The notes below the pieces were generated by a model. The model saw only the letters and a program-made list of their open reading frames with translations. It was not told where the DNA came from and did not search any database. The position numbers were made by a program, and so were the translations under genes. This document shows positions 35,535 through 44,235 of a DNA stretch of 64,000 nt, piece by piece. Numbering within the stretch: the stretch's first letter is position 1; the number at the start of each line of letters is the position of its first letter. This DNA comes from Paenibacillus andongensis (GTDB lineage: Bacteria > Bacillota > Bacilli > Paenibacillales > NBRC-103111). The stretch covers positions 5,959,001-6,023,000 of the forward strand of contig NZ_CP104467.1 of NCBI RefSeq assembly GCF_025369935.1, read 5' to 3'.

Positions 35535-36467
35535 ATGAACTGGTTCAATGCTCATGAGAAAGATCTTGCTGACGTGTTTGCAGAGGCAGAGGGGATCATT
35601 AGCGCATTTCCAGCACCGTTAGATCACCTCGGACTTGCCTATCTAGCTACATTTGACGGGAGAAAAGAAGATAGCACTAAAAATTATATCTGTTACCTTC
35701 TTCCGTATTGGATGAAAGACATCAGTGAACTGCCGCCAGAGTCAATGAATAAACTCTCATTAGCGAATGTATTCGTCATGCTCTACTATTTTATACAAGA
35801 CGATATCATGGATTCAGCCAAAGGTGAGCACAAGGACAAGCTGCCGCTCGCCAATTTATTTCATATGCAATTCCTAGCCATTTATAGAGAAATGTTCCCA
35901 ACTGGGTCGCCTTTCTGGAATTACTATGAGACGTATGTTACGGAATGGTCTGAAGCTGTTTCCAATGAGCAGCAATCCGATCACTTCCATCAAGACATTG
36001 ACAAGGTCGCTAAGAAAGCAAGCCCAGTCAAAAATGCCAGCACCGGTGCTCTTCTATTATCAAACCAAGCTCACCTTATCCCTGTCGTCACGGAAGCTGT
36101 TGAACAAACACTTATCACTTTGCAAATGCTGGATGATTGGGCTGACTGGGAAGAAGATTTGGAAGAGGGATCTTACAACTGCTTATTAGCTTCGATGCGT
36201 AAGCAGTTGCAGCTTTCAACGGATAGTCCTATATCTCCTGAAATGGTGAAGCAGCAGTTGTACGTGCATGACTTTCTGGATTTCTATGGGCAAATCGCAA
36301 CTACTCATCATGCGAAATTACTAGGCTTGCAAATATCTATGACACAAATGATCAATTTCCATGATTCTCTTGTGCAAAACATTCAAAAAGTAGCCCTTGA
36401 AATCAAAGAAAATAGAAAAATGTTAACATTAGGTGGATTCTATTATTTTTTGTCGAAAACTAGTTAA
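35535..36467 (+). CDS. ComQ-like class I isoprenoid synthase / candidate peptide prenyltransferase
   Basis: 310 residues, all-alpha. Two Asp-rich motifs: Asp89-Asp90-x-x-Asp93 (FIQDDIMDSA) and Asp200-Asp201-x-x-Asp204 (MLDDWADWEEDLEEG), plus KKASPVK (160-166) where trans-prenyl synthases bind diphosphate. Size and motifs match the trans-isoprenyl diphosphate synthase superfamily that includes ComQ, which transfers farnesyl or geranyl groups to Trp of the ComX pheromone. Eighty base pairs downstream is a leader-type precursor gene ending in Trp, so peptide prenylation is the favoured reading. A terpene synthase acting on free diphosphates is the main alternative. Confidence 0.7.
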   Translation: MNWFNAHEKDLADVFAEAEGIISAFPAPLDHLGLAYLATFDGRKEDSTKNYICYLLPYWMKDISELPPESMNKLSLANVFVMLYYFIQDDIMDSAKGEHKDKLPLANLFHMQFLAIYREMFPTGSPFWNYYETYVTEWSEAVSNEQQSDHFHQDIDKVAKKASPVKNASTGALLLSNQAHLIPVVTEAVEQTLITLQMLDDWADWEEDLEEGSYNCLLASMRKQLQLSTDSPISPEMVKQQLYVHDFLDFYGQIATTHHAKLLGLQISMTQMINFHDSLVQNIQKVALEIKENRKMLTLGGFYYFLSKTS

Positions 36468-36482
36468 TTTTGATAGATTATT

Positions 36483-36538
36483 CTGAATATTCGTGCTATA
36501 ATCTGTCTTGTAGGAAAAATTACCCAATTGACTAGGAG
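36483..36538 (+). promoter_or_regulatory. extended -10 promoter and ribosome site of the precursor gene
   Basis: TGCTATAAT (36494-36502) is a consensus extended -10; the -35 region is poor (TAGATT at 17 bp). AGGAG (36534-36538) lies nine bases before the ATG. A separate promoter suggests the precursor is made in excess over the enzyme. Confidence 0.6.
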
Positions 36539-36547
36539 TGATTAGTA

Positions 36548-36787
36548 ATGTCGAACAATGGAATTTTAAAAGAAAAAATTATTCAAAAAGCTTGGGAAGA
36601 TGAAGCATTCAAGAACCAACTTATTGCTAATCCCAAAGCCGCGCTAAAACAAGCATTTGGCATCACTCTTCCTGATGACATCAAAGTTAAAGCAGTTGAA
36701 GAAACCTCAACAGAGTTTGTACTCGTCATCCCTACGAATCCCGCGAAAGTATTAGTTACTACGAATGCTGTTGAAAGCATCTGGTAA
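36548..36787 (+). CDS. NHLP-type RiPP precursor ending in Trp (candidate prenylated signal peptide)
   Basis: 79 residues. Residues 9-62 follow the nitrile-hydratase-alpha-like leader (NHLP) pattern: AWEDEAFKNQLIANPKAALK, then AFGITLPDDIKVKAVEE and VLVIP. The remaining tail (about 63-79) is TNPAKVLVTTNAVESIW with Trp79 as the very last residue. There is no Gly-Gly site, no Cys, and only few Ser/Thr, arguing against a lanthipeptide or azole product. With the adjacent ComQ-like enzyme, Trp79 is the obvious prenylation candidate (inference). Classical ComX has Trp a few residues before the end and no NHLP leader. Confidence 0.75.
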   Translation: MSNNGILKEKIIQKAWEDEAFKNQLIANPKAALKQAFGITLPDDIKVKAVEETSTEFVLVIPTNPAKVLVTTNAVESIW

Positions 36788-36795
36788 GAACAAAA

Positions 36796-36842
36796 TATAA
36801 AAGAGGTGCCACGCAATTACGCGCAGCATCTCTTCTTTATTT
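36796..36842. terminator. bidirectional terminator between the precursor and the kinase gene
   Basis: AAGAGGTGC..GCG / CGC..GCATCTCTT stem (one mismatch), with TCTTTATTTT on the plus strand and TTTTATATTTTG on the minus. Confidence 0.75.
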
Positions 36843-38735
36843 TACAGCTATGGATGGAAACCTAAGTACTACCTCAGTACCTACGTATTTTTGACTTTTA
36901 AATTCAATGTGCCCCTTCATAATTTCAATAATTCGAAAAGTAACCATGAGTCCTAATCCGGTCCCCTTCGTTTTCGTGGAATAGTAAGGCTCCCCTAATT
37001 TGGTTAACTGCGCAGGTTCAATTCCTTCTCCATTGTCTTTGAAATGAATATATACTTCTTCATCTTTCTCATATGCCCATATATGAATCTGGCCATCAAC
37101 CTGAAAGGCTTCGATACTATTTTTAATAATATTTATAAGCACTTGCTTCAATTTGGATGAGTTCCCTTGTATAAACAAATCATTAGGAACACTAACCGTG
37201 ATCCGCCCACCGTGTAATGTGGCCAATGGTACAATAATACCTTCAATTTGACTAATTTCCTTCGAAACATTTAAATCAACGAGTTCATCCAGCTGTGGCT
37301 TTGCAAATGTCAGGAAGTCCGTAATGATTAGCGAAGCCCGATCTAATTCTTCTATTGCTATTCCCATGTATTCTTTGTTCTTATCATCTGTTCTAGCTGC
37401 GACAAGCTGTAAGAATCCTCTCGTTACTTGCAAAGGGTTTCGCACCTCATGCGCGACAGATGCCGCCAACGAGCTTATCATTTCCATCTTATCCGAGAGC
37501 TGAAGCTGATGGTTGTAAAACTCTAATTCCTTAGAATAGTTGATCATATGCTCCTGATTGATTGCAAAGCGTCTACCTAATATAACAATGAGGGCAATTA
37601 TAAATCCTACTACGCCCCATTTCCACAAGAAAAATTGATATTTTTGAGAACTGGCATAGTAGCACATTAAATCTAGGACACTCATTAGAGCCAATAAGGA
37701 AAAACCGGTTGAAAAAATAACAGCTTCCTTGTTCCCTCTTTTTACGAATACAATGGATAATCCAATAATTAAAATGAATTGAATAATCATAATAGACCCC
37801 AAAACGGTAACAGACGCAATGAAATACGCTTTGATAAATCGATAATTATTGAGTTGATTAATAAACATAAAGGCAATTGAAATTGCGGAATAAATAATCT
37901 GGAATTTCCTAAACGCTCTAATCCACTTAAAGTTCCCATTATCAAATATTTTTTCAAAGAAATAGGTGAGTGTTGGTAAAAAAACAGCAAGAGAGATATC
38001 AAATAAATCAAGAAATAGGTCGCCATAATTTGTGAAATTTGCGTACATGAAAGGCGAATACGTAATAAAAATAGTGCCTAGAGCTAAAATAAGTAAACTT
38101 AGTGAAATCCAGCTTGCAAGTTGAATTTGCTTCAAAAAGAAAGAACATATCAGCATAATCGCTGCAATAAAAAGAAATGCACAGCCTAGAATGATGTTCT
38201 GCAAATCCCGAAATATAAATGATCGAGTCAAAGCTGAATAATGATCCAGTTTAATTTCTGAGTGTAAACCCAATCGATCCATCGATGTCCCCAGCTTTAA
38301 ATATACGAATTCCCCCCCATCTTCACTACCTACAGGAAATAAGCTTCTCTGTTCATCAGTTGGAAACTCAAAGTTTATTTCTCGAACTAATCGATCGCCA
38401 ATATATACCCAGAGTTGCTGGGCATAAATTTGTTCAATGTAAATGCCATAGTCTTTGGGGACATCAGGCGGAAGCTGGAATCGAACCCATGCCGAGGAAA
38501 CTTCTTTCGGTTTCTCGGGAGGCAAGTCGCCATTTCTGACTGTTATCCATTTATTGGTAGGTGAAGGAATCACGACATTATCAATTCCTTCGGCTGAATC
38601 ATTCCACAATATACTCCACGTTGGAATCGGTTTCAAATCCGCTTGCTCATCGGCAGAAACATGGGAAGACATGAATCCATAACAAACAATCAGAACCAAC
38701 ATTGTTGTCCAGAGTTCTCGAGATATCCATTTCAT
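36837..38735 (-). CDS. 7TM sensor histidine kinase with extracellular DISM-like domain
   Basis: 632 residues. Signal segment (about 5-28), an extracellular beta-sandwich (about 35-170, ISMED2/7TMR-DISM-like), about seven helices (180-395), then HisKA with SSLAASVAHEVRNPLQVTRG and HATPase_c with NIIKNSIEAF, DNGEGIEPAQL and KGTGLGLMVTFRII. The kinase core is of the KinB/NtrB-like sporulation type without a partner regulator. GGAGG lies seven bases before the ATG. It is tail-to-tail with the ComQ-like/precursor pair and is the nearest candidate receptor; DISM domains in other proteins bind small ligands. Confidence 0.88.
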   Translation of the reverse strand: MKWISRELWTTMLVLIVCYGFMSSHVSADEQADLKPIPTWSILWNDSAEGIDNVVIPSPTNKWITVRNGDLPPEKPKEVSSAWVRFQLPPDVPKDYGIYIEQIYAQQLWVYIGDRLVREINFEFPTDEQRSLFPVGSEDGGEFVYLKLGTSMDRLGLHSEIKLDHYSALTRSFIFRDLQNIILGCAFLFIAAIMLICSFFLKQIQLASWISLSLLILALGTIFITYSPFMYANFTNYGDLFLDLFDISLAVFLPTLTYFFEKIFDNGNFKWIRAFRKFQIIYSAISIAFMFINQLNNYRFIKAYFIASVTVLGSIMIIQFILIIGLSIVFVKRGNKEAVIFSTGFSLLALMSVLDLMCYYASSQKYQFFLWKWGVVGFIIALIVILGRRFAINQEHMINYSKELEFYNHQLQLSDKMEMISSLAASVAHEVRNPLQVTRGFLQLVAARTDDKNKEYMGIAIEELDRASLIITDFLTFAKPQLDELVDLNVSKEISQIEGIIVPLATLHGGRITVSVPNDLFIQGNSSKLKQVLINIIKNSIEAFQVDGQIHIWAYEKDEEVYIHFKDNGEGIEPAQLTKLGEPYYSTKTKGTGLGLMVTFRIIEIMKGHIEFKSQKYVGTEVVLRFPSIAVK

Positions 38736-38831
38736 TTATTTTCCTCCCCCGAAGAAAACTGTAAGTAATTAACAATATAATAAATTCGACAAGTTTATTT
38801 GCATTCCCTTTTTATTAGATGGTAAACATTT

Positions 38832-38875
38832 GAAAAACAAACATAAACAACCCCCTGTTAAATAACATCAGGGGG
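38832..38875 (-). terminator. terminator of the catabolic island
   Basis: CCCCCTG/CAGGGGG stem with 11-nt loop, followed on the minus strand by TTGTTTATGTTTGTTTTTC. It lies just after the last gene (stop at 38894). Confidence 0.8.
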
Positions 38876-38893
38876 TACTGCTTATTGAAGAAA

Positions 38894-40144
38894 TCACAAT
38901 GTAATCAACAATTTACTCCTTGCAGGCAAAGTTTCAGCAACAATGCGGCCATGGCTCACAACATACCGACAACAAGGCTGTTCACGAACAAGATCCATAG
39001 CATCATCTCCAGGCAAAATGATAAAGCTGGCAGGTTGGCCAATCTCGAGCCCGTATTCCTTGAGCTGCAGAGTTTTCGCTGCACGTGTCGTAATCATACG
39101 CACAAGTTCCGCCACTTCTTCGCGCCCCGTCATATGTGCTAAATGAGCAGCGATATGGGCTGCTTGCAGCATATTACCTGTACCCAGCGGATAGAAAGGC
39201 GTCTGAATATCATCATGTGCGATGCTAACATTAACGCCAGCCGTCCATAATTCCTTGATCCGGGTGATGCCTCTGCCTTTGGGATAGCCGTCGTATCTGC
39301 CCTGCATTGCACTATTGATGAGTGGGCAGCAAATAACATTCACACCCGAGCGCGCCAGCATTCCCTGCACCTTCTGGTAATAAGCTTCACCATAATAGGC
39401 CGCAGCGTTCGTATGCGCAGCTGTCACTCGCTCGCGTAGTCCAGAACGAATGGCGAATTGGGCCACGCTTTCTAAGAACGTGGAGTGAGCATCGTCCATT
39501 TCGTCGCAAAACACATGTACGAAGCAGCCATGCTTCTCTGCTAAATTGAAGCAAATCTCCAGCGAGGCCAGTCCTTCCTCACGCGTAGGCTCGAGGTGCG
39601 GAATCGCTCCTATGCCATCAGCGCCAAGCTCCAGAGCCTGCTCAAGTCGGCGCTCATTATCGGGACAAGCGCGAATGCCATCTTGAGGAAATGCGATAAC
39701 CTGCAGGTTCATGTATGGTTTTACGCGCTCGCGCAAGGCAAGAAGTGCACGTAGAGCAGTCAAATTCGGGTCAGAGATATCTGCTTGGGTACGCACATGC
39801 AGGATACCGGCAGCCATCTGCATCCGAAGCACCTTCTCTGCTCGCCCGGTGACGTCTTCGTAGGTGAGCGCTTGTTTTCGCTTTTGCCATAATCCGATAC
39901 CTTCGAATAGGGTCCCGCTCTCATTCCAGGCGGGCTCCCCCGCCGTTAGGACAGTGTCCAAATGAATATGAGACTCCACAAACGGAGGGAGCAGCAGGTG
40001 ACCAATGCCATCGATTTCGCGTTCCCCTTGTTCGGCAATCCTTCCAAGCATGGCGATTTTGCCGTATTTTACACCGATATCTACAGGACCTTGATCCTCT
40101 GAATGTCTAAGCATACGCACGTTACGAAATACAATATCCAGCAG
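38894..40144 (-). CDS. CodA-like cytosine deaminase-family amidohydrolase, non-ATG start
   Basis: About 416 residues. Metal motif SHIHLD, catalytic-His region AAHTNAAA, and the metal Asp in SIAHDDIQTPFYPLGTGNML match E. coli CodA closely. Where CodA has HCDE (metal His214) this protein reads FCDEMDD, so one ligand is Phe. The family N-terminal strand (DIVFRNVRML) is encoded upstream of the first GTG/ATG; an in-frame stop precedes CTG CTG, so translation probably starts at CTG 40144 or 40141, with AGAGGG eight bases before. Last gene of the catabolic island; probably deaminates or hydrolyses an N-heterocycle. Confidence 0.82.
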   Translation of the reverse strand: MLDIVFRNVRMLRHSEDQGPVDIGVKYGKIAMLGRIAEQGEREIDGIGHLLLPPFVESHIHLDTVLTAGEPAWNESGTLFEGIGLWQKRKQALTYEDVTGRAEKVLRMQMAAGILHVRTQADISDPNLTALRALLALRERVKPYMNLQVIAFPQDGIRACPDNERRLEQALELGADGIGAIPHLEPTREEGLASLEICFNLAEKHGCFVHVFCDEMDDAHSTFLESVAQFAIRSGLRERVTAAHTNAAAYYGEAYYQKVQGMLARSGVNVICCPLINSAMQGRYDGYPKGRGITRIKELWTAGVNVSIAHDDIQTPFYPLGTGNMLQAAHIAAHLAHMTGREEVAELVRMITTRAAKTLQLKEYGLEIGQPASFIILPGDDAMDLVREQPCCRYVVSHGRIVAETLPARSKLLITL

Positions 40145-40174
40145 CTAACTCACCCTCTTTACCTTGGTGCCATA

Positions 40175-41071
40175 TTAGTTATCCTTTTTCATCTCGGATT
40201 CGTGCCACGAACTAAGCAGCCATTTGGCGAAAGCGTTGACTAACAGGAAGAAAATAATGCCCAGTGCTGATGCTGAAAGTCCACAAGCGAATAAATAAGG
40301 TGTTTTTAAGCGTGCAGCGGCATACGTAATCGCATAACCAAGTCCGCCTTGACCTCCGCCGATACCGGCAATGTATTCACCGACAATAGCCCCGACTACG
40401 GATAAAGTACATGAAATTTTAAGGCCAGCTACGATATAAGGAAGGGCAGCTGGTATGCGCAGCCTCCACATCGTTTGAATCGGATTCGCATTGTATAGAT
40501 AAAACAGGTTACTCATGTTTTGATCCGTGGAATTCAGACCGATTAACGTATTCGAAAGCATGGGGAAGAATCCGATTAAGAATGTAATAATGACAATCGC
40601 ATTCACACCCGCATCGAACCAGATCACAATGAGAGGGGCAATGGCGACAATCGGGATCGTTTGTAAAATAATCGCATAAGGATACACACTCTTCTCAATC
40701 CATTTGGAGCTTGCCAATAGAATAGCACCAGTAACGCCTAATATAATACTGAGGAAAAATCCAAGCACAGCTTCCAGCGTCGTTGTCCTTACAGATACCC
40801 ATAGTCCATGTCTGTTTTCTACGGCTGCTGCGACAATATCGGAAGGCTTAGGTACGAGATAAACAGGCGCTTTCACTAAATAAGCAATGAGTTCCCAGCC
40901 TCCAATGAAAACAATAAAGGCGACCAGCGGTGGCAAAAGATGCTTAAGCAGCATCAGAAGCCTACGCCCTGGCGAGGCCCCGTCTTCCAATCGATTAGCC
41001 CAAGCAGCCCGTTCGCGGGCAGGGAATATTTCATCCGGCAGCATTTGCAGGTAGTTAGAATCTACAGCCAT
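40175..41071 (-). CDS. ABC transporter permease (SsuC/ThiX-like)
   Basis: 298 residues, BPD_transp_1 fold with about six helices. Polar N-terminal extension (1-40), then GGWELIAYLVKAPVYLVPKPSDI and the EAA-loop region LFYLYNANPIQTMWRLRIPAALPYIVAG. Family members import sulfonates, nitrate, or thiamine-precursor pyrimidines. It works with the ATPase at 42448 and the binding protein at 46378. AAGGAGG before the ATG. Confidence 0.9.
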   Translation of the reverse strand: MAVDSNYLQMLPDEIFPARERAAWANRLEDGASPGRRLLMLLKHLLPPLVAFIVFIGGWELIAYLVKAPVYLVPKPSDIVAAAVENRHGLWVSVRTTTLEAVLGFFLSIILGVTGAILLASSKWIEKSVYPYAIILQTIPIVAIAPLIVIWFDAGVNAIVIITFLIGFFPMLSNTLIGLNSTDQNMSNLFYLYNANPIQTMWRLRIPAALPYIVAGLKISCTLSVVGAIVGEYIAGIGGGQGGLGYAITYAAARLKTPYLFACGLSASALGIIFFLLVNAFAKWLLSSWHESEMKKDN

Positions 41072-41088
41072 TGTATGTCCTCCTTCCT

Positions 41089-42426
41089 TTACATCTCATA
41101 AATGATTTTCCCTGGATTCAGCAGACCTCTTGGGTCATTCTCACGTTTCTTACGCTCCATGCTGCCAACTTCACCGCGTCCGCCATGATCCAACACCCAG
41201 GTATGAGGGTCAAATATTTTCACGCCGATGGATTCACAATATTGAATGATCTCATATAAGCGTTCTTCGCTTTCAAAGCGAACAACCGGAAGCGAATTCG
41301 GCGATATTTCCCCACCGCTGCGTACCCATTCAAAATGCAAGTAAACTTCTTCCCCATATTGGTCTTTAATCTTCTTAATTTGTTCCATATAGCTATCCAG
41401 TTTAAAGCCAGCTTGCAGATACGTCATGGAAGCGTCCGTTTTCATTGCCCATAACGTCGTATGATTCCATGTAAAATCAGATACCCCGATCGTTTTCCGG
41501 TAATTCTTAGCCTCAATGAGATGGCCGATGTGCCCGCCGTAGCTTTGGGCAAGAGCTTCAACTAAAGGCAGTGAATCCTCAGCGAATTCAAGCATGACAG
41601 CGGCCATACCAGACTCAATCACTTTGGCAAAAGGAACGAAATAAGAGGGAATTGGCCACTCCATCGGAGCAATGAGTCGTTTCAGAATCGCTTCTTCTCT
41701 GGCAAGAGCCTCACCGAATCGCATCGACTGCTCGAAGGTCTCGAAATTAGCAATAGCCTGAGCCCACTCGGTGCGAGGAGAAAGCGGGATGGTCACCTCG
41801 GTCAAAATGCCGGTCGTCCCATAATTATGAATGTAATCAAATAAATCACGCCCTTTGATAACCAAGCGCTGCGGAGATTCTTCCATGGTGTAAATGACGG
41901 CTTCCAGCACATTGCCGTCCCATAGGTTTCCGTGGGTAATCGAGCCGATTCCGCCGGAACCACCGCTCACAAAGCCGCCCACCGTCGCTTTAACATAAGT
42001 ACTCGGGTAAATGCGAATTTCTTGTCCGACTTCGCGAGCCTTTTTATCAATGACGCCTAGACGAACTCCACATTGTAAACGAGCATAGCCAGCTCCGATT
42101 TCAAGAATTTCATCCATCCGGCTTAGATCTAAGACAATACCGCCCTGCAAGGGAACCGCCTGACCATAGTTGCCTGTACCGGCTCCACGAACCGTAACGG
42201 GAATATTATGGCGGTAACCAAAGGCTAACACTTCAGCCACCTCAGTTTCATTACGCGGTATGGCAACGACATCGGCCGCTTTCATATGCTGTAATTGACG
42301 ATTAAGCACAGGGGAGTACCAGTAATAATCTTTAGAGAGCTTTTCTCTCGTTTCGCCATCAACAAACACGATTTCTTTAGCAAGCTGCTCCTGCATCTCT
42401 TTCTCCCAGCTTATATTCATGGCCAT
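41089..42426 (-). CDS. FAD-linked oxidase (GlcD/VAO-type)
   Basis: About 445 residues; ATG 42426 preferred to the GTG at 42438. FAD_binding_4 domain (about 50-225) with VTVRGAGTGNYGQAVPLQGG and VGGFVSGGSGGIGSITHG, then a substrate domain ending HGGRGEVGS and NPRGLLNPGKI-like DPRGLLNPGKI. The family oxidises hydroxy acids, alcohols or related substrates. No His in the usual covalent-FAD position is obvious, so FAD is likely non-covalent. It sits between the permease and ATPase genes of the importer. Confidence 0.87.
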   Translation of the reverse strand: MAMNISWEKEMQEQLAKEIVFVDGETREKLSKDYYWYSPVLNRQLQHMKAADVVAIPRNETEVAEVLAFGYRHNIPVTVRGAGTGNYGQAVPLQGGIVLDLSRMDEILEIGAGYARLQCGVRLGVIDKKAREVGQEIRIYPSTYVKATVGGFVSGGSGGIGSITHGNLWDGNVLEAVIYTMEESPQRLVIKGRDLFDYIHNYGTTGILTEVTIPLSPRTEWAQAIANFETFEQSMRFGEALAREEAILKRLIAPMEWPIPSYFVPFAKVIESGMAAVMLEFAEDSLPLVEALAQSYGGHIGHLIEAKNYRKTIGVSDFTWNHTTLWAMKTDASMTYLQAGFKLDSYMEQIKKIKDQYGEEVYLHFEWVRSGGEISPNSLPVVRFESEERLYEIIQYCESIGVKIFDPHTWVLDHGGRGEVGSMERKKRENDPRGLLNPGKIIYEM

Positions 42427-42447
42427 GAGCTTATTCACCCTTTCGTA

Positions 42448-43251
42448 TCAATGATCCAAAGCGGCAGCTACTTCACGAACTAAATCACTGAACTGCGTCG
42501 TTGTACGGAAGCTTTCATCTCGAGGAAAAGGGACGGGAATATCAATCCTCGCCGATATTTTACCGGGACGCGGTGTCATCACAACAACACTTGTGGATAA
42601 GAACACCGATTCGAATACGTTATGCGTGACGAACAGCACGGTCATCGATTTATCCTGCTGCCAAATATGGAGCAGCTCCATTTGCAAGGTTTGACGCGTA
42701 ATTTCGTCTAAGGCGCCGAAGGGCTCATCCATGAGAAGCAGCTTTGGTCTCGAAATGAGAGCGCGCGCGATGGAGACACGCATCTTCATTCCTCCGGAGA
42801 GCTGTCTAGGCAGCACCTTCATATAGTCCTTCAAGCCGACTAGCTCCAATACGCGCTGGGCCTCTTCTTTCTGTGTCTTCTTATCTACACCGCGCAATTC
42901 AAGCGGCAATCTTACGTTAGCTTCTACCGTAGACCAAGGCAGCAGCGTATGATCTTGGAAAACAAAGGCGATATCACTTTGTTTTCGTGCTTCTTTCGGC
43001 GTCGTTCCGAATACATCTAACGTCCCTTTACTCGGCTTGGCAAGCCCTGTGATCATTTTGAAAATCGTTGATTTCCCACAACCAGACGGACCAACAAAGC
43101 AAAGGAACTCTCCTTCTTGAATTGTTAGATTTACATCTTGCAAAGCAATCGTTCCGTTGGGGTACGTCTTAGAGAGATTCTCCATGCTAACGAATTTCGG
43201 GCCGGATATTTGTGAGTTAGATGTATGGATCAGAGAAGAATTCATAGCCAT
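42448..43251 (-). CDS. ABC transporter ATPase (SsuB/TauB/ThiZ-like)
   Basis: 267 residues. Walker A GPSGCGKST, Q-loop FQDHTLLPW, signature LSGGMKMR (an M at the QR position typical of this family), Walker B LLLMDEPFGALD and H-loop THNVFES. Energises the importer whose permease and binding protein are encoded in the same island. AGGAG nine bases before the ATG. Confidence 0.92.
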   Translation of the reverse strand: MAMNSSLIHTSNSQISGPKFVSMENLSKTYPNGTIALQDVNLTIQEGEFLCFVGPSGCGKSTIFKMITGLAKPSKGTLDVFGTTPKEARKQSDIAFVFQDHTLLPWSTVEANVRLPLELRGVDKKTQKEEAQRVLELVGLKDYMKVLPRQLSGGMKMRVSIARALISRPKLLLMDEPFGALDEITRQTLQMELLHIWQQDKSMTVLFVTHNVFESVFLSTSVVVMTPRPGKISARIDIPVPFPRDESFRTTTQFSDLVREVAAALDH

Positions 43252-43293
43252 TTACCTCATCTCCTGTATTTGTTTTTTGGGGCCAACCCTGTG

Positions 43294-44106
43294 TTATTGA
43301 CTCTTTTTCAAAGACGCCATCTCAAAAGCTTGAAAGGAGAGCAGCGCCTCGGCGATATGTGCACCGTACTTTTCGGACATCGCACGGCCTTTCGTTATCG
43401 TTGCTTGCGTGGCATCACCAGAAATGCCTGAATGGGATAAATCATCCATCACCCAAGCAAAAGCACGATTACGAAGGCCCAAATAACGCGAATCCGGATA
43501 ATTCGGATATTCCGTAGGAGCAAGCTCCATATGAACCCAATCGGGCTTAGCCGACATCACTAAGGAAGTTTCCATATCACCCGCATGAATCCCAGCCTGC
43601 TTCTCCAGCGGCGTTATCCACTCATCAGCAGCACCGAGTCCGCCAGGATCTAACCGAAATACAGCCAATCCTGTTTCAATACGAATTTCCCGGCCCATCA
43701 TATTTAATAAATCCGTGTTACCCCCGTGCGTATTCACTAGTACTAATTTCTGAAATCCGCTTTTACTCAGGCTTTTTGCAATATCCATCACGACAGCCAT
43801 TAATGTAGTTGCCGATAACGTTATGGTCCCTGGATGGCCAAGGTGCTCTGTACTTTTCCCATACGGAATGGCGGGCAGCAGCCATATATTCGCATCATCG
43901 GGAAGCTGTTCGAAAGCCTCAGTTAAGAGCACTTCAGAAATTAATGTATCGGTAAACACTGGCATATGCGGACCATGCTGCTCAATTGCGCCAACCGGCA
44001 GAACGATGAGCGCATCATCTTTGGGAACCTGAGCAACCTCGAGCTTACTTAAGCGGGGAAAAAAGCAGCGATCCCACGCCTTACCTTGATAACGATTGAA
44101 TGACAA
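43294..44106 (-). CDS. creatininase-family amidohydrolase
   Basis: About 270 residues from TTG 44106 (GGAGGTG six bases upstream). Family metal motifs: PVGAIEQHGPHMPVFTDTLI (Glu, His, Asp ligands), GHPGTITLS and NTHGGNTDLLN. The family includes creatininase, the formamide hydrolases of flavin biosynthesis and cyclic-amide hydrolases, all opening or cutting C-N bonds. In this island a cyclic amide produced by the oxygenase or deaminases is a likely substrate (inference). Confidence 0.88.
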   Translation of the reverse strand: MSFNRYQGKAWDRCFFPRLSKLEVAQVPKDDALIVLPVGAIEQHGPHMPVFTDTLISEVLLTEAFEQLPDDANIWLLPAIPYGKSTEHLGHPGTITLSATTLMAVVMDIAKSLSKSGFQKLVLVNTHGGNTDLLNMMGREIRIETGLAVFRLDPGGLGAADEWITPLEKQAGIHAGDMETSLVMSAKPDWVHMELAPTEYPNYPDSRYLGLRNRAFAWVMDDLSHSGISGDATQATITKGRAMSEKYGAHIAEALLSFQAFEMASLKKSQ

Positions 44107-44235
44107 GTTGAGCACCTCCAAGTGAGTGGATATTATAGTACGCATAAGCTCTTATGAAAAAAGACCCAGACTCGAAAGTGAAGAGCGGATCCTAAGCTTT
44201 CAAATTAGCGTCGTTCAAAATTAATAAAATTAAGC

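Noticed and set aside
36548..36787. Precursor read as a TOMM/azole or lanthipeptide substrate
   Set aside because: NHLP leaders often go with such enzymes, but the tail has no Cys, few Ser/Thr and no Gly-Gly site, and no cyclodehydratase or LanM gene is in the window.
38285..38682. Plus-strand ORFs opposite the 7TM kinase gene
   Set aside because: They are shadows of a well-supported kinase gene, with no ribosome sites or recognisable domains.
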